The translations under genes were made by a program, and so were the position numbers. DNA of 34,622 nucleotides from Filomicrobium sp. (lineage in GTDB: Bacteria; Pseudomonadota; Alphaproteobacteria; Rhizobiales; Hyphomicrobiaceae): assembly GCA_030665765.1 (NCBI GenBank), contig DAOUZE010000004.1, positions 1-34,622 of the forward strand, in the 5' to 3' direction. The notes below the pieces were generated by a model that was not told where the DNA came from, did not search any database, and saw only the letters and a list, made by a program, of their open reading frames with translations. Positions 27,933 to 34,622 of this stretch are shown here, piece by piece. Positions within the stretch are counted from its first letter, which is position 1, and every line of letters begins with the position of its first letter.

Positions 27933-28991
27933 TCAGCGCGGCAGGATAAGCCACAGGTCGAGATCGAGGATCACGTTTTCCTGATACTTGCCGTCGGGCT
28001 CTTTCAGCGGATGGGCCGCGCAAGCGAGATCCTTGGTGGCAATGAGGCGGACGCGTAATGCGCCAACGTCATTGCGGCCAGGGAGCTCGGCGCGCTCCAG
28101 CACCTCCGACCAGGCATAGACGGTGTCGCCGGCAAACAGAGGGGCGACGTGCCGACCTCCATTAATGGCCGCGATATGGAAGGCATTGGCCAGACCGTTA
28201 AAGGACAGTGCCCGAGCAACCGAAATGACAACACCACCGTAAATCAGGCGGCGACCGAAGCGACCCTGGGCTTCGGTGTGCTGATTGAAATGCACCTTGG
28301 CGGTATTCTGGAACAAACGCGTGGCGATCTGGTGCTCGGCCTCTTCAACGGTCATACCATCAACGTGGTCGATTTTTTCACCGGTCTCATAGTCGCCCCA
28401 ACGGTGGGGGCTGCCAGCTAGGTCGTAGTCGTACTTGGAGACGTCGATGCTGGGTACGGCGGTGGCCAGCTCTTCTGGCGCAACCCGGTCGGAAAGCTCG
28501 GGTACAAGCGGCTCTGGAACGGGCGCATCGGGATCGCGTTTTCGCACCATCACCCAGCGGGTGTACTCGAGGACTTTTTCGCCGCTCTCGCAGTATCCCG
28601 TCGAGCGGACGTAAACCGTGCCGGTCTTGCCGTTGGAGTTTTGCTTGACCCCAATGACTTCGGACACCGTCGAAAGGGTGGTGCCGGGAAAGACCGGCTG
28701 CAGGAATCGGCAAGAGGCGTACCCGAGATTGGCGACGGCGTTGAGCGACACATCGGGAACTGTTTTGCCGAATACGGTGTGGAATACCAACATGTCGTCG
28801 AGCGGGCTGTCCGGATATCCAATAGCGCGGGCAAAGGCGGCAGAGGACTGGACGGCGAAGCGTGGACCGAAGAGGCCCATGTAGAGGGCGGCGTCGCCTC
28901 GGGTAACCGTACGCGGCGTGGCGTGGCGGATGATCTGACCGGGTAAAAAATCCTCAAAAAAGTTGCCCGGATTGGTTTTTGTGACAGCCAT
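27933..28991 (-). CDS. mcd: Mesaconyl-CoA hydratase-like double hotdog (MaoC) protein
   Basis: The 352-residue protein has two MaoC/hotdog halves ('GQIIRHATPRTVTRGDAALYMGLFG' and 'ATRLFQNTAKVHFNQHTEAQGRFGRRLIYGG'). It resembles mesaconyl-C4/beta-methylmalyl-CoA hydratase (Mcd/Mch) of the ethylmalonyl-CoA pathway in length and in tandem arrangement. That enzyme interconverts mesaconyl-CoA and beta-methylmalyl-CoA. The neighbouring CitE-like lyase gene, 46 bases upstream in transcription order, supports the role since the lyase would act on the product. Other genes of the pathway (ecm, ccr) are not in the window, so a different acyl-CoA substrate is possible. Confidence 0.75.
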   Translation of the reverse strand: MAVTKTNPGNFFEDFLPGQIIRHATPRTVTRGDAALYMGLFGPRFAVQSSAAFARAIGYPDSPLDDMLVFHTVFGKTVPDVSLNAVANLGYASCRFLQPVFPGTTLSTVSEVIGVKQNSNGKTGTVYVRSTGYCESGEKVLEYTRWVMVRKRDPDAPVPEPLVPELSDRVAPEELATAVPSIDVSKYDYDLAGSPHRWGDYETGEKIDHVDGMTVEEAEHQIATRLFQNTAKVHFNQHTEAQGRFGRRLIYGGVVISVARALSFNGLANAFHIAAINGGRHVAPLFAGDTVYAWSEVLERAELPGRNDVGALRVRLIATKDLACAAHPLKEPDGKYQENVILDLDLWLILPR

Positions 28992-29037
28992 GACCGTTCT
29001 CTTCTTCCCCCTTGTTGGTCGCGCTCTTGTTGCCTTC

Positions 29038-29919
29038 TCAGGTGCTCATATCCACGATCGCCTCAGCAATCGCCACCGTTCTTTCAGACATCTGCAAGTG
29101 GAGCCGTTCGACCATCTTGCCATCAACCGTAATAACGCCCCTTGCCGCATTCTCCGGCTGCTTAAATGCCGCAATGATTTTACGCGACCACGTCACTTCG
29201 TCTTCGGAGGGCGAGAAAATCTCGTTTGTGATTTCAACCTGGGCGGGGTGGATCAGCGTTTTGCCGTCCATGCCGAGTGTGCGACCGTGCTCGCACTCGC
29301 GGCGTAGGCCTTCCATGTCGCGGAACTCGTTGTAGACGCCATCCAAAACGTCAAGGCCGTAAGCGCGGGCGGCGACGATCGTCATGGAAAGCCAGGGTAC
29401 GACCGCAAACCGGTCTTCGTAGGCCCGGGCGTGGGACTCCTTGATGAGATCGTTGGTGCCCATGACGAGGCAGGTCAGGCGATGCTCACGCTCGATGCCG
29501 GCCATGGCGATCTCGCGGACGTTGAGGATCGACATTGGTGTTTCCATCATGGCCCAGAGCATCGTCTTATCGGGCGCATCTGCGGCGGTAACTACCTTGG
29601 CGGCCGAGATGATGTCGCCGGGCCGACCGACCTTGGGAACGAGAATCGCGTCTGGCCCTGCTTGGGATGCGGCTTTTAGATCATCGGCGCCCCATGGGGT
29701 TTCCAACGCATTGACGCGAATGATGAGTTCGCGTTTGCCGTATCCCCCCGCCTTTACTGCCGCACAGACCTTTTCGCGCGCTTCCGTCTTGGCATCGGGC
29801 GCGACCGCGTCTTCCAGATCGAGGATCAGGGCATCAGCGGGGATAGTTTTAGCCTTTTCGAGTGCACGGTCGTTCGAACCGGGCATGTAGAGAACGCTGC
29901 GGCGTGGGCGGACATCCAT
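29038..29919 (-). CDS. HpcH/HpaI (CitE-like) CoA-ester lyase or malyl-CoA thioesterase
   Basis: This 293-residue TIM-barrel protein belongs to the CitE-like family ('RRSVLYMPGSNDRALEKAK', 'LILDLEDAVAPDAK', 'PKVGRPGDI', 'METPMSILNVREIA', 'LGMDGKTLIHPAQVE'). Related enzymes cleave malyl-CoA or beta-methylmalyl-CoA (Mcl1) or hydrolyse (3S)-malyl-CoA (Mcl2). The short length and 'VLYMPGSN' start look more like the Mcl2/CitE branch, but I cannot tell lyase from thioesterase by eye. The ATG at 29919 has AAGGAG 6 bases upstream; the ORF-track start adds 37 residues. It precedes the hydratase gene and is likely in one operon with it. Confidence 0.8.
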   Translation of the reverse strand: MDVRPRRSVLYMPGSNDRALEKAKTIPADALILDLEDAVAPDAKTEAREKVCAAVKAGGYGKRELIIRVNALETPWGADDLKAASQAGPDAILVPKVGRPGDIISAAKVVTAADAPDKTMLWAMMETPMSILNVREIAMAGIEREHRLTCLVMGTNDLIKESHARAYEDRFAVVPWLSMTIVAARAYGLDVLDGVYNEFRDMEGLRRECEHGRTLGMDGKTLIHPAQVEITNEIFSPSEDEVTWSRKIIAAFKQPENAARGVITVDGKMVERLHLQMSERTVAIAEAIVDMST

Positions 29920-30139
29920 GCGGGGCTCCTTCTTGAGTGAGGGTTCGCTCTCGTGGAGATCTGGGCGCGTGGTCCCAGGTCGGGTGGCGTTTGTGCGGCG
30001 CGACATTAATCGAGGGGGCAGGAAACGCAAACCAACAAAGGACGCATGAACTGTGCTGTGGGTGATTTGTGCGAGCAGTCTTGCAATTCCAGTAAACTGG
30101 CGGCCTCAATTGCCGACCTGGGAAAGGACATTTCAGCTA

Positions 30140-30964
30140 ATGGGCCGCGTTCTTGCGATATCGTCTTACGTTGCTTTCGGTCATGTCGGCCTAGCTGCCG
30201 TCGTGCCAGCACTGCAGGCGATGCACCATCAGGTCATCGCCGTGCCGACGGTCGTGTTATCGAACCACTATGGTTACCCGCACGTTGGGGATTGCGGCGT
30301 TTCGGCCAACAACATGGTGGCGATTTTAAACGGATTGAGAAACAACGGCTGGCTGAACGAAATTGACGCAGTAATCACGGGATATCTACCCAGCACCGAT
30401 CACGTTGCGATCATTGCAGAAGAGATCGACCTGCTGCGCGTGACAACGCCGGAACTGCGATATCTTTGCGATCCGGTTCTTGGCGACGATCCTGAAGGAC
30501 TCTACGTCTCAAAAGCGCTTGCCGATGCAGTCTGCGAGGAACTGCTGCCGATCGCCGATATCATGACGCCCAATCGCTTCGAGCTATCTTGGCTTACCGA
30601 TACAGAGGTTTCAGGACCAGACGACGCGGCCCTTGCGATCAGGGACCATAAGGGCCGCCTTGTCGTTGCGACATCGATACCGGCCGGTGATGGTCTAATC
30701 GCAAATTGTCTAAGCGGAACGGAGCATCAAAGTCGGATCGTAACCCGTCACCACGATGCGGTTCCGCATGGAACGGGTGATCTTTTTGCGGCATTGCTAC
30801 TTGGGCATCTGCTGGCAGGCCGGGATACAGCTGATGCGCTGGCGCGGGCAACGGTGGGCATACGCACGGTGATCGAAGCCAGTCTTGGCGCCGAGGAGCT
30901 CAGGCTTGTCGACACGATCCAAGACGCGATCGCCGCCGAGACTGCTGGTGTGACCAGCACATGA
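30140..30964 (+). CDS. pdxY: Pyridoxal kinase
   Basis: PdxY phosphorylates pyridoxal in the vitamin B6 salvage pathway. The 274-residue ribokinase-fold protein starts 'MGRVLAISSYVAFGHVGLAA', has the 'VLSNHYGYPHVG' substrate loop, 'CDPVLGDDPEGLYV', 'DIMTPNRFELSWLTD' and the anion-hole/catalytic motif 'VPHGTGDLFAALLLG' with the catalytic Asp. The ATG at 30140 is preferred because the family begins there and AAGGA lies upstream; the ORF-track start adds 29 residues. It overlaps the following DUF429 gene by four bases (ATGA). Confidence 0.9.
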   Translation: MGRVLAISSYVAFGHVGLAAVVPALQAMHHQVIAVPTVVLSNHYGYPHVGDCGVSANNMVAILNGLRNNGWLNEIDAVITGYLPSTDHVAIIAEEIDLLRVTTPELRYLCDPVLGDDPEGLYVSKALADAVCEELLPIADIMTPNRFELSWLTDTEVSGPDDAALAIRDHKGRLVVATSIPAGDGLIANCLSGTEHQSRIVTRHHDAVPHGTGDLFAALLLGHLLAGRDTADALARATVGIRTVIEASLGAEELRLVDTIQDAIAAETAGVTST

Positions 30965-31692
30965 GCGCCGTTGTAGCAGGAGTCGATGGATGCCGTGCGG
31001 GTTGGCTTGTGGTAACTCGGCCGCTTGACGAGCCTGCAGCCGCCCAAGTGCGTCTGGTGGCCCGTTTCACCGAGGTTCTCGGATTGCTACCGACGCCGGA
31101 AATCATCGCTGTGGACATACCGATCGGGCTACCCGAGCGTGGCGAGAAAGGCGGTCGGACGTGCGACACGGAAGCCCGTGCACGGCTCGGTGGCCGGCAA
31201 TCCTCCGTATTTGCGGTACCTGCACGGGCGGCGGTGATGTGCGAAGACTACGCGCAAGCCTGTCTGGTCGCTTTGAAAAACTCCGACCCGCCGCGGAAGG
31301 TGTCGAAGCAAACGTTCAATCTGTTTGCAAAGATTCGCGAAGTCGATGCTTTGATGACCCCTGAGTTGCAGACGCACATCCTTGAGGTCCATCCCGAGGT
31401 GGCGTTCTGGGCAGCGAACGGTGAAAAGGCGTTGACGGAGCCGAAGAAGCTGAAATCACGGGCTTATCCGCCTGGATTGGAACTGCGCCGCGGCCTGCTC
31501 GAGCGCGCGGGATATGCCCGTGATTTGCTGCGATCTCAGCCGTTTCGTTTGAGCGATGCCGGGCCCGACGATCTGCTCGATGCGACCGTCAATTCATGGA
31601 GCGCCGCGCGTATCGCCAACGGCCAGGCGCACCGTTTTCCATCTGAACCGCAACGCGACATGAAAGGCCTGCGCATGGAAATCTGGGGCTAG
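30961..31692 (+). CDS. DUF429 family protein (RNase H-like fold)
   Basis: A 243-residue protein of the DUF429 family, predicted to adopt an RNase H-like nuclease fold. Motifs are 'AGVDGCRAGWLVV' (first acidic strand), 'IIAVDIPIGLPERG' (second), 'SVFAVPARAA' and 'ILEVHPEVAFWAANG', and a C-terminal 'DAGPDDLLDATVNSWSAARI' helix with acidic residues. Function is not established. The ATGA overlap with pdxY implies translational coupling. Confidence 0.85.
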   Translation: MSAVVAGVDGCRAGWLVVTRPLDEPAAAQVRLVARFTEVLGLLPTPEIIAVDIPIGLPERGEKGGRTCDTEARARLGGRQSSVFAVPARAAVMCEDYAQACLVALKNSDPPRKVSKQTFNLFAKIREVDALMTPELQTHILEVHPEVAFWAANGEKALTEPKKLKSRAYPPGLELRRGLLERAGYARDLLRSQPFRLSDAGPDDLLDATVNSWSAARIANGQAHRFPSEPQRDMKGLRMEIWG

Positions 31693-31861
31693 CCGGGCGG
31701 AAAACATGCCGCTTCTTTCCGCTTGGTCGCGAAATGGCTAGCCACAGTTCGTCATCGCTGACCTCGTTTCCGGTGATCGGATTTCCCAAAATCCCATTGA
31801 CGAACACGCATTTGGGGCTATCTCCGTTGTGATACGCCCGCCGAAGAAAGGACGACGCCCA

Positions 31862-32500
31862 ATGGCATTCCCCGAGCACCTCGTCGATCGGTTCCAACGG
31901 TTTAAATTCCGACATTTCGCTCCCAATGCGGATCATTATCAGGAGCTCGCGGAGAAGGGTCAAAAACCAGATGTGATGATGGTGTCGTGTTGCGACAGCC
32001 GGGTCGATCCAGAAACTATCTTTTCGGCGATGCCGGGTGAACTATTCGTCGTCCGCAACGTGGCAAACCTGGTACCACCGTTCGAGACCGGTGGAAACTA
32101 TCACGGGGTCAGCGCGGCGCTTGAGTTCGCCATTTTGAATCTGAGGGTTAAACACGTTGTCGTAATGGGCCATTCCAGCTGCGGCGGGATCACGGCGGCA
32201 CTACACGGACATGCCGCGCATGAGACAGAATCGCGGTTCATTTCGAAGTGGATGTCGATGCTGGATGAAGCCAAAAGCCGGCTGAAGATGGCGCATCCGG
32301 GGACCGCCGAAGACAGTCAAATGCAGCGGTGGCTGGAGCAGGAGGCCGTCGCGACTTCGCTAACAAACCTGCGTACCTTCCCTTGCGTGCAGCAGCTTGA
32401 AGCCAAGGGCAAACTGCAACTGCACGGAGCCCACTTCGATATTGGTTCTGGTCAGCTAACGGTGCTCAACGAGGAATCCGGGGAATTCGAAACACTCTGA
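31862..32500 (+). CDS. Beta-class carbonic anhydrase
   Basis: This 212-residue enzyme hydrates CO2 to bicarbonate. The zinc ligands are Cys43, His104 and Cys107, with the Asp45/Arg47 dyad, in 'CCDSRVDP' and 'VVMGHSSCGGI'. 'FVVRNVANLVPP' and 'YHGVSAALEFAILNLRVKHVV' are further signatures. The ATG at 31862 has AAAGGA 9 bases upstream. The preceding 169 bases hold no supported gene. It converges with ccmG, with only five bases between the stops. Bicarbonate supply would suit carboxylation steps of the ethylmalonyl-CoA or anaplerotic pathways, but that link is speculative. Confidence 0.93.
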   Translation: MAFPEHLVDRFQRFKFRHFAPNADHYQELAEKGQKPDVMMVSCCDSRVDPETIFSAMPGELFVVRNVANLVPPFETGGNYHGVSAALEFAILNLRVKHVVVMGHSSCGGITAALHGHAAHETESRFISKWMSMLDEAKSRLKMAHPGTAEDSQMQRWLEQEAVATSLTNLRTFPCVQQLEAKGKLQLHGAHFDIGSGQLTVLNEESGEFETL

Positions 32501-32505
32501 ACCGT

Positions 32506-33111
32506 TTAGCTGGTGGAGCCGGTGTGGGCCTTTTCGATGGCCGGGATCACCTCACGAGTGAGGCTTTGTTCCGTGATCGGCCCGACGTGTTTGTAGACAA
32601 TGCGTCCCTGACCATCGATCACGAACGTCTCGGGCATGCCGTAGACACCCCATTCAATGGCACCGCGACCACTGGAATCCGTGCCAACCTTGGCGTAGGG
32701 GTTGCCATAGCGGCCAATGAAGCGGCGGGCAGCCGACGGCTGGTCCTTGTAGTTCACCCCGTAAATTGACACGCCTGTGCGGTTTCCCAGCGCCATAAGC
32801 AGCGGGTGCTCTTGCACGCAGGGGATGCACCACGAAGCCCAGAAGTTCACCACCGTTACCTTGCCCTTACCGAGGTCTTCTCCAGTAAAACCGGCGATTT
32901 CCGTGCCACCCCCCTTCAAACCCTCAAGGGCCGGAAAAGCAGCCGTCGGCGACGGTTTGCCGATCAGCGCCGAAGGCAGTTTCGAGGGATCGCCCTGCGA
33001 CAGTGAAAAGGCGAATGCGGCCGCCAGCATCGCAAAGACGACGAGAGGGGCAATCGCCCAACCCAATTTGCGGCCCGGCGCCGGTGCGGCTTCGGTATTC
33101 GTTTCGGTCAT
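32506..33111 (-). CDS. ccmG: Cytochrome c maturation thiol oxidoreductase CcmG/DsbE
   Basis: CcmG reduces apocytochrome c cysteines for heme attachment in the periplasm. The 201-residue protein has an N-terminal membrane anchor near residues 17-37 ('GWAIAPLVVFAMLAAAFAFSL'), a thioredoxin fold with the active site 'WCIPC' (Cys95, Cys98), and 'GVYGMPETFVIDGQGRIVYKHVGPIT' with the cis-Pro segment typical of CcmG. Its start overlaps the ccmD stop (ATGA type). It is the last visible gene of the ccm operon. Confidence 0.93.
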   Translation of the reverse strand: MTETNTEAAPAPGRKLGWAIAPLVVFAMLAAAFAFSLSQGDPSKLPSALIGKPSPTAAFPALEGLKGGGTEIAGFTGEDLGKGKVTVVNFWASWCIPCVQEHPLLMALGNRTGVSIYGVNYKDQPSAARRFIGRYGNPYAKVGTDSSGRGAIEWGVYGMPETFVIDGQGRIVYKHVGPITEQSLTREVIPAIEKAHTGSTS

Positions 33112-33290
33112 TGGGTACTTTCTGTTTCGCCGGAACGGGGTCGGCGGCGGGCGCCTTTGGCCTGAAGGCCTTCAAGCAAACGCTTTTGGCGGGCGCCATC
33201 GTACATCAGCCATGCCGTAAGGCTCGCCAGAACGAGGGTGAAAATCGCATAGCTGGCGATAATGAAAGTGGCGTGCGGTCCCAGATCCAT
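33108..33290 (-). CDS. ccmD: Heme exporter protein CcmD
   Basis: CcmD is a small membrane protein needed to release holo-CcmE from the CcmABC complex. The 60-residue protein has a single helix ('FIIASYAIFTLVLASLTAWLMY') followed by a basic tail ('RQKRLLEGLQAKGARRRPR'). The start at 33290 has GAGG upstream; the ORF-track TTG at 33302 lies within that site. It sits between ccmC and ccmG with overlapping or near-touching ends. Confidence 0.88.
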   Translation of the reverse strand: MDLGPHATFIIASYAIFTLVLASLTAWLMYDGARQKRLLEGLQAKGARRRPRSGETESTQ

Positions 33291-33305
33291 GCGGTTCCTC
33301 AAAGC

Positions 33306-34109
33306 TTACTCGGCAGCGGCCACAGCTTCTTTCGCACGCGCCCGATCGACCTCTGCGATGCGTAGAGCTTTGACTCGACGGCGTAAAATCTCGTTGCGCA
33401 TCCCCTTCATGTGGAGCGCGAAGAACAAGAACGTGAAGCCCAGCGCCGAATAGAGCAGCGGATAGAGCTGGGATGAGTGAATTTTAGGCCCGTCGGTACG
33501 GAAGACGCTTGAGGGCTGGTGCAAGGTGTTCCAGGCCGGGATTTCAAGGCCGAGCCACGGTATTGACAAGCCTTCAACCGAGATCTTGATGAACGGTAGG
33601 ATCACAACACCGACCAGCGCCAGGACCGCGGTCAACTTGGATGCCAGCGTCTCTTCCTCAATCGACGTGCGCAGCGAAATTAGGCCCAAATATAAGAAGA
33701 AGAGCAGCAGCACCGAGGTCAGACGCGCATCCCACACCCAGTATGTGCCCCACATCGGCTTGCCCCAGAGCGACCCTGTTATCAGCGCCAGCAAGGTGAA
33801 AGCCGCGCCGATCGGGGCGGCAGCCTTCGCGGAGACATCGGCCAATGGGTGGCGGAAGACAAGTAGTCCGAAGCTCGAAAGCGCGATGAGTGCGTAGCCC
33901 ATCATGCCGAGCCAAGCCGACGGCACATGAATGTACATGATGCGGATCGTCTCGCCCTGCTGGTAGTCGGGCGGAGCCGTCCAGCCTCGGTAGAGGCCGT
34001 AGACGATCAGCACAACGGCAATCCCCGCGAGCCATGGCAGGAGAGTTCCCGAAAGCGCCATGAACCGAGTCGGATTGGCAAGTTTCTGTGTGATGGACTG
34101 GGTCTGCAT
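33306..34109 (-). CDS. ccmC: Heme exporter protein CcmC
   Basis: CcmC delivers heme to CcmE in the periplasm. The 267-residue protein has six hydrophobic helices and the tryptophan-rich WWD-type motif 'WGKPMWGTYWVWDARLTS' that binds heme, with the flanking His in 'IMYIHVPSAW' and in 'WNTLHQPSSVF'. The start at 34109 ('MQTQSITQKL') is preferred since the ORF-track extension to 34175 has no membrane or family features. It is separated from the following ccmB by about 200 bases with no supported gene. Confidence 0.93.
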   Translation of the reverse strand: MQTQSITQKLANPTRFMALSGTLLPWLAGIAVVLIVYGLYRGWTAPPDYQQGETIRIMYIHVPSAWLGMMGYALIALSSFGLLVFRHPLADVSAKAAAPIGAAFTLLALITGSLWGKPMWGTYWVWDARLTSVLLLFFLYLGLISLRTSIEEETLASKLTAVLALVGVVILPFIKISVEGLSIPWLGLEIPAWNTLHQPSSVFRTDGPKIHSSQLYPLLYSALGFTFLFFALHMKGMRNEILRRRVKALRIAEVDRARAKEAVAAAE

Positions 34110-34312
34110 AGCTCTATTTCTAGGCGCTCGGGGCCGGTTTCGCAATTCGCCGACAGTCAAGGTATAGCGCGGCAATTTGGTCTTTCGTTGCCCTGTCTGC
34201 GTCAGGTTGCAGATTCACGTGAAACAGTTTGTCCACAAGGGACGGCGTCACTTAGACCGTGACGAGCGGTCGTTCTCAATCAGTGACGCCACCAACCGGC
34301 CGTTGCCGGGTC

Positions 34313-34622
34313 TTATTGCATCTGGATGCGCAAGGTCGCTGCGGCGGCGATTGGACCAAGGACAAGAGCACCGAGTGACAGCGCACTGAGTATCAGAAAC
34401 GACGGCCAAAAAGCGTTGGTTGCCAGCAGCGCGCCGGAAATCGCGGAGATGCCGTAGATCAGACTCGGGACGTAGAGCGGCAAAATGAGCAGGGCCAAAA
34501 GCAGACCGCCACGCCTTGCCCGCAACGTCAAAGCCGCTCCGATGGCCCCCAAAAAGCTGATGGCCGGCGTCCCGGCGAGCATTGTGGCGATCAAAACACC
34601 GTAAGCGGAGATGTCGAGGTTC
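34313..34622 (-). CDS. ccmB: Heme exporter permease CcmB, C-terminal part, cut by window edge
   Basis: CcmB is the permease of the CcmAB ABC transporter in cytochrome c maturation. The frame is open to base 34622, reading 'LDISAYGVLIATMLAGTPAISFLGAIGAALTL', then 'ARRGGLLLALLILPLYVPSLIYG', and ending 'LGPIAAAATLRIQMQ'. The hydrophobic pattern and 'GTPAISFLGAIGAALT' with 'LILPLYVP' are typical of CcmB C-termini. About 102 codons are visible. ccmA would be expected beyond the window. Confidence 0.88.
   Translation of the reverse strand, partial: NLDISAYGVLIATMLAGTPAISFLGAIGAALTLRARRGGLLLALLILPLYVPSLIYGISAISGALLATNAFWPSFLILSALSLGALVLGPIAAAATLRIQMQ

Noticed and set aside
31589-31963. 124-residue minus-strand ORF between DUF429 and carbonic anhydrase genes
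   Set aside because: It overlaps both well-supported plus-strand genes and shows no family features, although its middle part is not obviously random.

Overview
The window looks like a chromosomal segment of an alphaproteobacterium of the order Hyphomicrobiales (Rhizobiales). The evidence is the conserved order zapE-mdh-sucC-sucD-(insert)-sucA-sucB-lpdA, an sdhC-sdhD-sdhA-sdhB block next to a MaoC-type hydratase and a CitE-like lyase (ethylmalonyl-CoA pathway type), a xerC/fsa/priA neighbourhood, and a cytochrome c maturation operon. No rRNA, tRNA, CRISPR array, insertion sequence or prophage was found by eye. Gene calls rest on reading the translations; no database search was run.

Layout. 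1-5.2 kb: the start of priA (cut by the window edge), fsa, a broken RlpA-like gene whose tail reads as a bactofilin in another frame, an orphan amidoligase-like gene, and xerC. 5.2-7.3 kb: a TraB/GumN-type exported protein, a frameshifted small membrane protein and a DUF2177 membrane protein. 7.3-18.7 kb: the TCA block on the minus strand (mdh, sucC, sucD, sucA, sucB, lpdA). Between sucD and sucA lies an insert with a coiled-coil ORF, a broken XRE regulator and a divergent, frameshifted MAPEG gene that share a perfect inverted repeat. 18.8-22.2 kb: zapE, a GNAT acetyltransferase and a histone H1-like Lys/Ala-rich protein, separated by gene-poor stretches with strong hairpins. 22.2-26.7 kb: the sdh operon with an unrecognised gene between sdhA and sdhB. 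26.8-30 kb: a decayed renalase-like FAD oxidoreductase, then a mesaconyl-CoA hydratase-like gene and a CitE-like CoA-ester lyase. 30-34.6 kb: pdxY, a DUF429 gene, a beta-carbonic anhydrase and ccmG-ccmD-ccmC-ccmB (ccmB cut by the window edge).

How it fits together: the 2-oxoglutarate dehydrogenase complex (SucA, SucB, Lpd), succinyl-CoA synthetase, succinate dehydrogenase and malate dehydrogenase give an almost contiguous second half of the TCA cycle. The MaoC/CitE-like pair could feed C4 and C5 acyl-CoA intermediates into it.

The most notable pattern is gene decay. At least five accessory genes carry frameshifts at homopolymer runs or in-frame stops, while roughly 19 kb of core metabolic coding sequence shows none. 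This argues for real pseudogene formation more than random sequencing error, though resequencing would be needed to settle it. No clearly new biological system was identified. The best leads are the RlpA-transmembrane-bactofilin fusion, the orphan amidoligase, the regulator/operator/MAPEG module and the unknown sdh-embedded gene.
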